From positions 136,859 to 200,858 of the forward strand of contig CAZBHS010000002.1 in NCBI GenBank assembly GCA_964491915.1: a stretch of 64,000 nucleotides of DNA, in the 5' to 3' direction. How positions within the stretch are numbered: position 1 is the first letter of the stretch; the number at the start of each line of letters is the position of its first letter. This DNA comes from JAHELQ01 sp964491915 (lineage in GTDB: Bacteria; Acidobacteriota; Aminicenantia; UBA2199). The notes beneath the pieces are model-generated. The model ran no database searches, was not told the origin of the DNA, and saw only the letters and a list, made by a program, of their open reading frames with translations. Positions 25,002 through 32,523 of this stretch are shown here, one piece after another. Made by a program: the position numbers and the translations under genes.

Positions 25002-27860
25002 ATGAAGATATCAAAGGTCCATTCACCTAAAAAACTATATTCCATAGCGTTCATAGTAGTGTTTGTTTTTGTTGTAGCCGCAAGTTTGGCCCCGGCTACG
25101 GAAAAAAGGCCGCTGACGTTCACGGATATGATGAAATTCAAAGCCATTCGTGATGTTCAAATTTCAGATAATGGAGAGGTTCTGGCATACACTCTCAAGC
25201 CGGACCGGGGAAATCCAGAGGTCCTGGTAAAAAAGATAGACGAACAGGCTAAACTTGAAATAACCGGCGGCGAAAAGCCCATCGTAACGGCCGACGGCCT
25301 ATGGGTAGCCGCTTCCCGGCCCGCGGATTTCCTGGCTCTCGAAAAAGACAAGAAGAAAAAGCTCAAGCCCGGCATGGTTTTACTGGATGCGAAGACGGGT
25401 GCGCAAACAGAGTTTGAACGGATTAAGAGCTTCCAATTCTCGAAAAATTCTCGATGGTTGATCTATCAACACCATCCCGAAGAGAAAAAAAAGGAAGAGG
25501 ACGATAAAAAGGAATCGGATGATAAAGATAAAAAAGAGGACAAATCAAAATCCAAAAAAGAGCGCGAGATTCATCGATTTGTTCTGCGCCGCTTACCTGA
25601 CGGTAAAGAGTTTAGCCTCGACTCCACCGGTTCGTTTGCCCTGGATCCCGAAGGACGATTCGTTGCTGTGGAAATAATCACTCCCGGCGAAAGCAGCGAA
25701 GCTTCTCTGTTGATTTACAGACTCGACAAAGGCTCGAAAGCGGAGAAGACCATTCTGCAGACTCGAAGCGCCTTCGAGTTGTCGAAGCTTTCCTGGAGCA
25801 AAAAGAAAAGTCGCCTGGCATTTTTATGGAGTGAAGAATCCAATGATAAAACTCAAAAAATACCGGCTTACGAGTTGTGGGTATGGGACGGATTGAAGGG
25901 ACGGCTCGCTGAAGTCACCGCTAAAGGGAGAGTGCCCGCCGGCTGGATGATTCCTCCGGAGTCCGCTCTTCAATGGGGAGACATCGTTTCGGAAGATCTG
26001 CTGTATGTGGGGCTCAAACCTGTGGACGATTATTTGTTCTATAAGGGCAAAGCCGCATCTTCCGAATCCGGGGATGATGAGGAAGGCGACGATGGCTTCA
26101 ATCTTGAAAAAATTCTAGCCGACCGCGGCGTGGATGTCTGGCATTGGCAAGACCCCATCATCAAACCGCAAGAAAAAATAGAGTGGAAGAAAAATAAAAA
26201 GAAGACCTTCCGGGCTGTGTTTCATGTGCCCAGGCAAACGCTCGTCCCTCTGGCCGATAAAGCCATCACCGACATCCAGCCCTCACTCAACACCCGCGTA
26301 GCGTTGGCTTCGACCCGCGAACCGTATTTGGTTGAAAGCACCTGGACCCAACGGTTCAAGGATTATTATCTGGTGAGTCTAAAAAACGGGCAACGAAAAA
26401 AACTGCTGACCCGCCACCAGGGCAAAGCGCTACTCTCACCTTTGGGGAAATATTTTCTATACTTCAGCAAAGGCGATTGGACCCTGATGACAGTGGCCGA
26501 CGGCAAGGCGAGGAACCTGACGGAAGCTCTCGATGCTCCCTTCGCAAATGAAGACCACGATTACCCTTCCCCCGCCCCCTCTTACGGAATCGCAGGATGG
26601 GTCGAGGACGATAGGGGAGTGTTGGTGTACGACAAATTCGATATCTGGTACTTCCATACCGGATCCGCGAAGGTTGAGTGCTTGACCGGCGGGAGCGGCA
26701 GGAAGAATCGAATCGGTTATCGCGTTGTCAAAACCGACCCCGAGCAAAAATTCTTCACCGCCGCTGAGACGTTGCTGCTTCGAGGCCAATCTCACAGCCG
26801 TAAAACCACCCATTTTTACAAATTGTCGCTTGCGAACCAAAAACTCGAGCAATTGGTGGCAGGGCCGAAAAAATATCGTTTCGTAAAGAAAGCGAAAGAG
26901 GCGAATGTATATCTTTACACGAGGGAGAGCTTCACCGAATTTCCAGATATCAGGGTGACCGATGAAACCTTCGGGGACTCCAAAAAATTAACCGGCGCCA
27001 ATCCCCAGATGAAAGATTTCTTATGGGGGAGCGCGGAATTGGTGGAGTGGAATAGCGCCGATGGGATTCCTCTGCAAGGGGTGGTGATGAAGCCTGACAA
27101 TTTTGATCCTAAAAAGCGGTATCCTGTTCTGGTTTACTATTACCGCCTCATCTCCCATCGTCTGTATGATTTCAATCGTCCCGTCGTCAACCACCGGCCG
27201 TGCTTCCCATTTTATACCGGTCATGATTATGTTGTCTTCCTGCCGGATATCCGCTTCAAAATAGGTTCCCCCGGATTTTCCGCCACCAAGTGTCTGGTGC
27301 CCGGTGTGCAGAAGCTCATCGATCTCGGCATCGCGGATCCGGATGCTGTGGCGCTTCACGGCCATTCATGGAGCGGTTACCAAACAGCTTTTGTCATAAC
27401 CCAAACAGATCTCTTCGCAGCCGCCATCGCCGGAGCCCCGGTTTCCAATATGACCAGCGCTTACAGCGGTATCCGCTGGGGGAGCGGACTGGCCCGGCAG
27501 TTTCAGTATGAAGTCAGTCAAAGCCGGATTGGCGGAAGTCTCTGGGAATACCCGGAGAAATATATCGAGAACTCCCCGGTCTTTTTCGCCCACCGTATCA
27601 ACACGCCGCTATTGATGATGCACGGAGACGTCGATGACGCGGTGCCCTGGTATCAGAGTATCGAAATGTATCTGGCGATGCGGCGTTTGCAGAAAGATTG
27701 CATTTTTCTACAGTACAACGACGAGCCGCACCACCCAAAAAAATATCCCAATAAACTTGACTATGCCATGAAGATGAAAGAATACCTGGATTATTACCTG
27801 AAGAAACGTACTCCGGTTCCCGAATGGATCGATAAAGGGAGTAAATACATAAAGCGTTAG
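25002..27860 (+). CDS. Exported prolyl-oligopeptidase-family (S9) peptidase
   Basis: 952 residues. A signal peptide covers about 1-32. An N-terminal beta-propeller-like region (about 40-680) includes a very charged Lys/Glu/Asp insert near 160-190. The C-terminal S9 alpha/beta-hydrolase domain has the nucleophile S789 in HGHSWSGYQT, the acid in HGDVDDAVPW near 875 and the histidine in DEPHHPKKY near 909. Such enzymes remove di- or oligopeptides from extracellular proteins, fitting a peptide-using lifestyle. AAGGAG lies 8 nt before the ATG. It stands alone, with a 432-nt gene-free gap after it. Confidence 0.92.
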   Translation: MKISKVHSPKKLYSIAFIVVFVFVVAASLAPATEKRPLTFTDMMKFKAIRDVQISDNGEVLAYTLKPDRGNPEVLVKKIDEQAKLEITGGEKPIVTADGLWVAASRPADFLALEKDKKKKLKPGMVLLDAKTGAQTEFERIKSFQFSKNSRWLIYQHHPEEKKKEEDDKKESDDKDKKEDKSKSKKEREIHRFVLRRLPDGKEFSLDSTGSFALDPEGRFVAVEIITPGESSEASLLIYRLDKGSKAEKTILQTRSAFELSKLSWSKKKSRLAFLWSEESNDKTQKIPAYELWVWDGLKGRLAEVTAKGRVPAGWMIPPESALQWGDIVSEDLLYVGLKPVDDYLFYKGKAASSESGDDEEGDDGFNLEKILADRGVDVWHWQDPIIKPQEKIEWKKNKKKTFRAVFHVPRQTLVPLADKAITDIQPSLNTRVALASTREPYLVESTWTQRFKDYYLVSLKNGQRKKLLTRHQGKALLSPLGKYFLYFSKGDWTLMTVADGKARNLTEALDAPFANEDHDYPSPAPSYGIAGWVEDDRGVLVYDKFDIWYFHTGSAKVECLTGGSGRKNRIGYRVVKTDPEQKFFTAAETLLLRGQSHSRKTTHFYKLSLANQKLEQLVAGPKKYRFVKKAKEANVYLYTRESFTEFPDIRVTDETFGDSKKLTGANPQMKDFLWGSAELVEWNSADGIPLQGVVMKPDNFDPKKRYPVLVYYYRLISHRLYDFNRPVVNHRPCFPFYTGHDYVVFLPDIRFKIGSPGFSATKCLVPGVQKLIDLGIADPDAVALHGHSWSGYQTAFVITQTDLFAAAIAGAPVSNMTSAYSGIRWGSGLARQFQYEVSQSRIGGSLWEYPEKYIENSPVFFAHRINTPLLMMHGDVDDAVPWYQSIEMYLAMRRLQKDCIFLQYNDEPHHPKKYPNKLDYAMKMKEYLDYYLKKRTPVPEWIDKGSKYIKR

Positions 27861-27883
27861 TTGGAAGGGAAGGAGGGACTCTT

Positions 27884-27907
27884 GCCCCCGGTGCCCATTC
27901 CGGGGGC
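27884..27907 (+). terminator. GC-rich hairpin after the S9 peptidase gene
   Basis: A perfect 8-bp stem GCCCCCGG/CCGGGGGC with an 8-nt loop, 23 nt after the stop. There is no U-tract directly after it, so termination may be partial or Rho-assisted. Confidence 0.45.
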
Positions 27908-27969
27908 GAGCCCTAAAAAAAGGAAGCCTTTAATGAAAATTTTCAGTCATTCCCTCTGAGGGAAAACTG

Positions 27970-27986
27970 TTGCTATACTATAGCAA
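27970..27986. repeat. Perfect palindrome TTGCTATA-C-TATAGCAA
   Basis: Two 8-bp arms around a single central base. It may be a protein-binding site or a recombination site; no gene start lies close by. Confidence 0.7.
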
Positions 27987-28079
27987 ATTGATTGCCAACA
28001 TCGTTGGATTTCTCAAAACCTTAATTGGAATGCGTTTCCCCGGTTGTTTTCGTTAGGTGAATATTTTATGAACGAAATT

Positions 28080-28098
28080 GTGTAAAAAAAGTTTACAC
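28080..28098. promoter_or_regulatory. Palindrome GTGTAAA-N5-TTTACAC, copy 1
   Basis: Perfect 7-bp arms with a 5-nt spacer. It is the first of three copies within 173 bp. The arms resemble those of the TyrR box, but the spacer is 5, not 6. Confidence 0.7.
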
Positions 28099-28162
28099 TG
28101 GTTTTTTTACGAAATGGCATAATAGCTTTTAGTATCAGTGGTATTGGATGATTTGTCAAAAA

Positions 28163-28181
28163 GTGTAAAATATTTTTACAG
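28163..28181. promoter_or_regulatory. Palindrome GTGTAAA-N5-TTTACAG, copy 2
   Basis: One mismatch in the outer base, but flanked by GTCAAA on the left and TTTGAC on the right, which extends the symmetry to about 33 bp. Confidence 0.7.
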
Positions 28182-28233
28182 TTTGACGTTTTTTATAAAA
28201 TGCTTTCTTATTGGTGCTTTTGAAGTGCTTGGA

Positions 28234-28252
28234 GTGTAAATGATCTTTACAC
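28234..28252. promoter_or_regulatory. Palindrome GTGTAAA-N5-TTTACAC, copy 3
   Basis: Perfect 7-bp arms with a 5-nt spacer, 42 bp from the end of the anti-sigma gene. The centre is 71 bp from copy 2. Confidence 0.7.
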
Positions 28253-28293
28253 TGCCTGGATCGCAATACAAATTATTAGCGTTTCGCGATAGA

Positions 28294-29001
28294 TTAATTG
28301 ATTGCTTTTAATTTTTCTATCATCCGTTTCGCTCTAGGGGCAAAAGGGCTATACATCCGCGAAAGATTATCGAACTCTCGAAGAGCGTGTTCTATCTTAT
28401 TTAACCGCACCAATGCGATTGCTTTGTAATAGATCGCTTCATCATAGTAAGACGGATTCATGGCATCGATGATAAGGTCGAACGCCGCGATGGCCTGTTC
28501 GTTCTTTTTTAGCAAAAGGTGGTTCATTCCGGTAAAAAACAAAACCTGCGGGTTATTTTTTTCTTCAATGTTTTTCAAGTAGTCGAGGGAGGCCCGGTAT
28601 TTTTTGTGTGAGTAGGCTGTCATGGCCAGGGGAAAATTCGCCTCCGGTTGATTGCCGCGAATTTCGCTTTGCAGATATAGGGGGGGGGAGAAGCTTGAAA
28701 TCTCTTCCAGTTTTTGATTGAGGCGATAGGAATTGAAGATAAAGATGAAGAGTGTGGCCGCAATAAAAAGCGAACCGAAGGTCAGCAAGGGGTTTCTCAA
28801 CCAAAACCTGGATTTTGCTGTTGAAGCTTCCAGAAAGATTGGAACATTTTTGGTAACCAGCCGCTCGTGAGTTTGTAATTCCAGGAAGCATTCGTCGCAT
28901 TCAAAATAGTGGGCTTCAAATTCTTCTACCGAGCTATCGTCGAGTGTATCAAGTAAATAATCATCAATATGCTTTTTGAATTCTTCGTGATTCATTTTCA
29001 A
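28294..29001 (-). CDS. Zinc-finger anti-sigma factor with periplasmic TPR domain
   Basis: 235 residues. The N-terminal cytoplasmic domain has the zinc-binding anti-sigma motif HX3CX2C (H31, C35, C38; the first ligand may be H11). A transmembrane helix spans about 70-92. A short linker leads to TPR-like helices (about 118-232; YDEAIYYKAIALVRLNKIEHALREF). It should hold the neighbouring sigma factor inactive at the membrane and sense an envelope event through its outer domain. Its start is 6 nt after the sigma gene stop. A run of nine C (minus strand; 28680-28688) encodes residues 105-108 just outside the membrane, where slippage would cut off the TPR domain. Confidence 0.85.
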   Translation of the reverse strand: MKMNHEEFKKHIDDYLLDTLDDSSVEEFEAHYFECDECFLELQTHERLVTKNVPIFLEASTAKSRFWLRNPLLTFGSLFIAATLFIFIFNSYRLNQKLEEISSFSPPLYLQSEIRGNQPEANFPLAMTAYSHKKYRASLDYLKNIEEKNNPQVLFFTGMNHLLLKKNEQAIAAFDLIIDAMNPSYYDEAIYYKAIALVRLNKIEHALREFDNLSRMYSPFAPRAKRMIEKLKAIN

Positions 29002-29007
29002 TTGACC

Positions 29008-29571
29008 TCATTTGTTAAATAGCTGCCGGTTCTTTTGCATCTCACTTTTTATTTTTTTTAATGCTCTCTCTTTTCGAACGCTGACATAGTGTCTGGATTT
29101 TCCAACTTTTTCCGCCACATCGCCAATAGAGTTCTCTTTGATATAAAATTCTTTCAAAATAATCCTATCAATTTCAGGGAGCCGTGAAATCGCCGATTGG
29201 ATAAGCTCTGTGAGGCCTTCGTTCTCCAATCGTTCGGATTCCTGAAAATCAACACTGGTGTCGAATGTTTCGTTCGCCCGCTGCTGAATGTTCGACGATC
29301 TTTTTTGCTGGTAAAAAAAATTGTAGACCACCCGCTTGGCGATACCGAAGAGGAAGGGGGCGATATAATCGTCGTTGATGATTTTGTCTTTTCCGACGCA
29401 TCCAAAAAATGAGGCGAAGACCTCCTGCACCAAATCCCCGTGGCTGTCTTCTCCTTTGATACGCATCCTGAAATACAGAAACAGCCGGGAATTATATTTC
29501 CCGATCAGTTCCCGTTGGGCTTCAGGGTCGTCCGCCATGAGCTTGTTTAAAAAAGTTTTGTTATTTCCCAT
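29008..29571 (-). CDS. ECF-type RNA polymerase sigma factor
   Basis: 187 residues with a sigma-70 region 2 (about 25-90; RELIGKYNSRLFLYFRMR, DLVQEVFASFFG, FLFGIAKRVVYNFFY) and region 4 (about 125-180; SRLPEIDRIILKEFYIKENSIGDVAEKVGKS and a helix-turn-helix). Regions 1.1 and 3 are missing, as in the extracytoplasmic-function class. The cognate anti-sigma factor is encoded directly downstream, and the CARDB-like gene upstream overlaps it by 11 nt, so the three genes form one unit. Confidence 0.93.
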   Translation of the reverse strand: MGNNKTFLNKLMADDPEAQRELIGKYNSRLFLYFRMRIKGEDSHGDLVQEVFASFFGCVGKDKIINDDYIAPFLFGIAKRVVYNFFYQQKRSSNIQQRANETFDTSVDFQESERLENEGLTELIQSAISRLPEIDRIILKEFYIKENSIGDVAEKVGKSRHYVSVRKERALKKIKSEMQKNRQLFNK

Positions 29572-29965
29572 TGGGGCGAATGGTTTTCTCCAGGGTATTG
29601 TTGTTGTAATTGGTTTCCTCGATAATCCGTTGGGGATTGCATACGATTTTGATCCGCTGTTGGCCCTGGACTCTGAAGTTTGTTCTCAAAAGCACGCGCC
29701 CCTGGGGCTGAAAAAGACGGCGGTCAATGTATTTGACTTTGTATTCCGCTCTGCGAATGTTGTTGATGTCTATGGTAACGAATGTTTTTTCCAATAATTG
29801 CGGCGATAATGTAATGGCGCTTCCGGATCGGTTTGCCAGCTTGATATGAATGAATCCATTCTCCGGAATTTCAATGTTTTCAACCAAAAAATCCACCGGA
29901 GTAGCCGCGAACGCCTGGGAACATAGCATGGAAAATACAAGTAAAAGTGTCGATAAAATTTTCAT
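29561..29965 (-). CDS. Exported CARDB-like small protein
   Basis: 134 residues with a signal peptide (cleavage near SQAFAA, residue 21) and one beta-sandwich resembling CARDB domains: DFLVENIEI at the start and IIEETNYNNNTLEKTI near the end, where the N-N-N-T pattern is typical. It is first in the operon with the sigma and anti-sigma genes and divergent from the TPR-CHAT gene. It may be a periplasmic signal or ligand component. Function is unknown. Confidence 0.7.
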   Translation of the reverse strand: MKILSTLLLVFSMLCSQAFAATPVDFLVENIEIPENGFIHIKLANRSGSAITLSPQLLEKTFVTIDINNIRRAEYKVKYIDRRLFQPQGRVLLRTNFRVQGQQRIKIVCNPQRIIEETNYNNNTLEKTIRPNGK

Positions 29966-29973
29966 CTAAAATA

Positions 29974-30002
29974 TATATATTTATTTTATCCCAATATCTC
30001 AA
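29974..30002 (-). promoter_or_regulatory. Promoter of the CARDB-sigma-anti-sigma unit, leaderless type
   Basis: Minus strand: TTGAGA (30002-29997), 17 nt, TATATA (29979-29974), 8 nt, ATG at 29965. A slightly shifted TATATT is also possible. Confidence 0.55.
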
Positions 30003-30025
30003 TTGAATCAACCAGATGTGAAAAA

Positions 30026-30054
30026 TTGCAAAAAAAGAAAAACTATTCTAAAAT
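30026..30054 (+). promoter_or_regulatory. Promoter of the TPR-CHAT gene, near-leaderless type
   Basis: TTGCAA (30026-30031), 17 nt, TAAAAT (30049-30054), 8 nt, ATG at 30063. It is divergent from the sigma operon promoter, about 24 bp away. Confidence 0.6.
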
Positions 30055-30062
30055 GGAAAGTC

Positions 30063-32414
30063 ATGAGACTTGTAGGGGTTTTAGTCCTGGTATTCTTTTT
30101 ATTTGGCATTGGCACTGGCCTTGCCGGGGACAATAATAGTATCCAAATTTCAAAAAAACAATTTGAGACGCTTAAGCTATCTGTAGCCGCTGCCTTCCAA
30201 TGCCTGGGCGGTTATTATGAAAAAAAGCAGGATTTGTTGCCGGCGTTGAACGCCTACCTCAAGTCATTGTCAATGTACAAGGCGGCAAACGCAGGGCAAA
30301 TCGACCTCGGCTATGTCTACTTCCGCATTTCTTCAATTTTTAAATTGGTCAACAAAACCGGATTGGCGCGTAAGTATCTCCACAAGGCCATGGATACCGC
30401 GGTCAAGTACCGCGATTGCCAGTTGAAGCTCATGGTGTTTAACGAATATAGCAAACTTTATCAAGATGAAGGCGATGATAAGCGGGCGCTCCAATATATT
30501 GAGCGAAGCCTGAAGACAGCCCCCAAATGCGGTCCCACAATGTGGTTGATGGAAACGCATTATCAAGAGCATCTGGTCTTGAAGCGGTTGGGGAAAAAAA
30601 GGGACGCGCTGCGAGCGCTGGAACGAGCCGTCGAGGAAGGGATTACCCAAAAAAGTTACGACAACCTACTCCCGATTTTGGTTGAACTCGGCAACCTTCG
30701 GGCGGAAGAAGGAGATTTAGGTGGAGCGCGAGAGATTCTGGAGAAAATCGATGATATCTATGCTCCATTTTATCCACAATACTTTTTTTATTATTACCTC
30801 GAAGGCGTTGTCGCCCAAAAGCAAGGTAACATCCAGAGGGCCTTCGCCTATTTTGAAAAAACCCATCGAGGGTTGAGCGAGTATTTCTCGAGTTTCAACA
30901 GCATCGGCTATTACCGGTACAAGGAAAAAATCGGCCGCATGTACAGTCGAATGATCCGCTTCTATCTTTTTCTCTACCGCCGCAGCGGCAATCGGCGATA
31001 CCTCCACAAAGCGCTGTATTTTAGCGAAATAAAAAACGGCGCCCATCTCGAACCCCTCGGCGCGGGGCGGAGATCGTTCTCGTACCTATCTCGCCAAAGC
31101 GAAATTTTGTCGCGAGAATTATCCTTTTATAATGAACGCTACAATGGATGCGGCGGGGCGTCCAATGATGGCGGGCTGCCGGTATTTTACAAAAACAAGA
31201 TTGAGCAATTGCGGCGCCAAATTTCCGAACTGAATGAGATGATAGCCTCGGTGCCGTTGCGGTACAAATTTTATTCGCTGGAAGAATTTGATATTGGAAA
31301 AATCCGCAAAAAACTAAAACCAGGACAATTGGTGTTGAAGTATTGTGTGTTGGAAGATGAGGCTCTGGTCTTTTGGATCGACAAACAAAGCGCCGGCGTA
31401 TTGAAATTATCGAAGTCATCATCGTGGATTCTGGAGCGTATAGGCTTGTTGACCGCCCCTCTCAACGATTTTGCCGGTGGACGGGTGGACTATCTGCGAG
31501 TTCATTTTGATTTGAATGTGGCCAAAGAATTGTATCAAGGCCTTCTAGAAGAGATTCTGTCGAGGCATCCCGACGCGGACCAGTTGTTGGTGATTCCCGG
31601 GCAGGAGTTTTACAATCTGCCGTTCGAGGCGTTGGTACTGGATGTCAATCCGGGGGAGCCGGCCGGCGACGCGATTTTTTCCGAATATAGAGCTGTGGAT
31701 TATCTGATTCAAAAATACGCGGTCTCCTACTTTTTTTCCTTGTTTCATCTGCAAAAAACCTTCAGATGCCGCTTGCCGAAAAAAAATTCCGTTGCTATCT
31801 TCGCGGACCCCTTGATCCAGAACCACCTGTTCAAGCCATTGCCCTCTTCCATTTACGAAGCGAACAAAATTCGTGAAATTGTAGGGCCCGATCGATGTAG
31901 GGTGTTTATTGGAGAAGATTTTACCATCCCCAATTTTGAAGCGTTCGCTCCCGGCTCCGGTATTATTCACCTGGCCACCCATTTTATTAACAATACCCAA
32001 TACCCCAACCATTCGGCATTGTTGTTTTCAGAAGAGGGGGGCCAACCCTCTTTTTATTATGCCCATAACCTCTTCCGATCCACCCTCGATGCCTCGCTGG
32101 TCATCCTCTCCGCATGCGAAACCGCGGAGAAATCCCTTCAGGGTTTGCAAGGACTGCGCGGGATGATCGCCGCGTTCAGAAAAGCCAATGTCAAATCCCT
32201 CATCGTCAGCCTCTGGCCGGTAGACGAGTTCAGTTCGCGGCTGCAACCGGAATTCTACCGCCACTATCTCGACGACCCCAATCTCTCCCGCAGCCTCCAA
32301 AAAGCCAAGCTCACCCTCATGAACCAGGAAGCCACCCTCGATAACGGCATCACCATCTCCTTCGCCCACCCCTTCATCTGGTCCAACTTCATCCTCCACC
32401 ACAATTTTTTGTAA
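30063..32414 (+). CDS. Exported TPR-CHAT (caspase-like) protease
   Basis: 783 residues from the ATG at 30063. An upstream TTG would add 20 basic residues before the signal peptide and has no support. A signal peptide covers about 1-23. Tetratricopeptide helices fill about 35-330 (ALNAYLKSLSMYKAANAGQ, ARKYLHKAMDTAVKYRD and similar), then a coiled linker, and a CHAT protease domain from about 480 to the end. The catalytic dyad is visible: H640 in HLATH and C685 in LSACETAEK. CHAT is a caspase/gingipain-like cysteine protease fold. Its divergent neighbours encode a sigma factor and a membrane anti-sigma factor with an outer TPR domain, a possible substrate. Confidence 0.87.
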   Translation: MRLVGVLVLVFFLFGIGTGLAGDNNSIQISKKQFETLKLSVAAAFQCLGGYYEKKQDLLPALNAYLKSLSMYKAANAGQIDLGYVYFRISSIFKLVNKTGLARKYLHKAMDTAVKYRDCQLKLMVFNEYSKLYQDEGDDKRALQYIERSLKTAPKCGPTMWLMETHYQEHLVLKRLGKKRDALRALERAVEEGITQKSYDNLLPILVELGNLRAEEGDLGGAREILEKIDDIYAPFYPQYFFYYYLEGVVAQKQGNIQRAFAYFEKTHRGLSEYFSSFNSIGYYRYKEKIGRMYSRMIRFYLFLYRRSGNRRYLHKALYFSEIKNGAHLEPLGAGRRSFSYLSRQSEILSRELSFYNERYNGCGGASNDGGLPVFYKNKIEQLRRQISELNEMIASVPLRYKFYSLEEFDIGKIRKKLKPGQLVLKYCVLEDEALVFWIDKQSAGVLKLSKSSSWILERIGLLTAPLNDFAGGRVDYLRVHFDLNVAKELYQGLLEEILSRHPDADQLLVIPGQEFYNLPFEALVLDVNPGEPAGDAIFSEYRAVDYLIQKYAVSYFFSLFHLQKTFRCRLPKKNSVAIFADPLIQNHLFKPLPSSIYEANKIREIVGPDRCRVFIGEDFTIPNFEAFAPGSGIIHLATHFINNTQYPNHSALLFSEEGGQPSFYYAHNLFRSTLDASLVILSACETAEKSLQGLQGLRGMIAAFRKANVKSLIVSLWPVDEFSSRLQPEFYRHYLDDPNLSRSLQKAKLTLMNQEATLDNGITISFAHPFIWSNFILHHNFL

Positions 32415-32523
32415 ATAGCCATCGCTTTATTCAGATAATGTGAGATTTGTGGGGGGTGTATTCTATTCTAATTTATAGGTGGTGGAGAAGACTGCCTGTA
32501 GATAATGTTGTAAAGGAGAGTAT

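Larger units (their letters stand above)
27861..28293. other. Gene-free gap between convergent genes, rich in palindromes
   Basis: No reading frame of useful length is present on either strand. The gap holds a GC-rich hairpin (27884-27907), a perfect palindrome with 8-bp arms (27970-27986) and three GTGTAAA-N5-TTTACA(C/G) palindromes (28080-28098, 28163-28181, 28234-28252) in AT-rich DNA. Confidence 0.75.

Noticed and set aside
28080..28252. The three palindromes as TyrR or BirA boxes
   Set aside because: TyrR boxes have a 6-nt spacer and BirA sites a much longer one; these sites have 5 nt and lie at no gene start.
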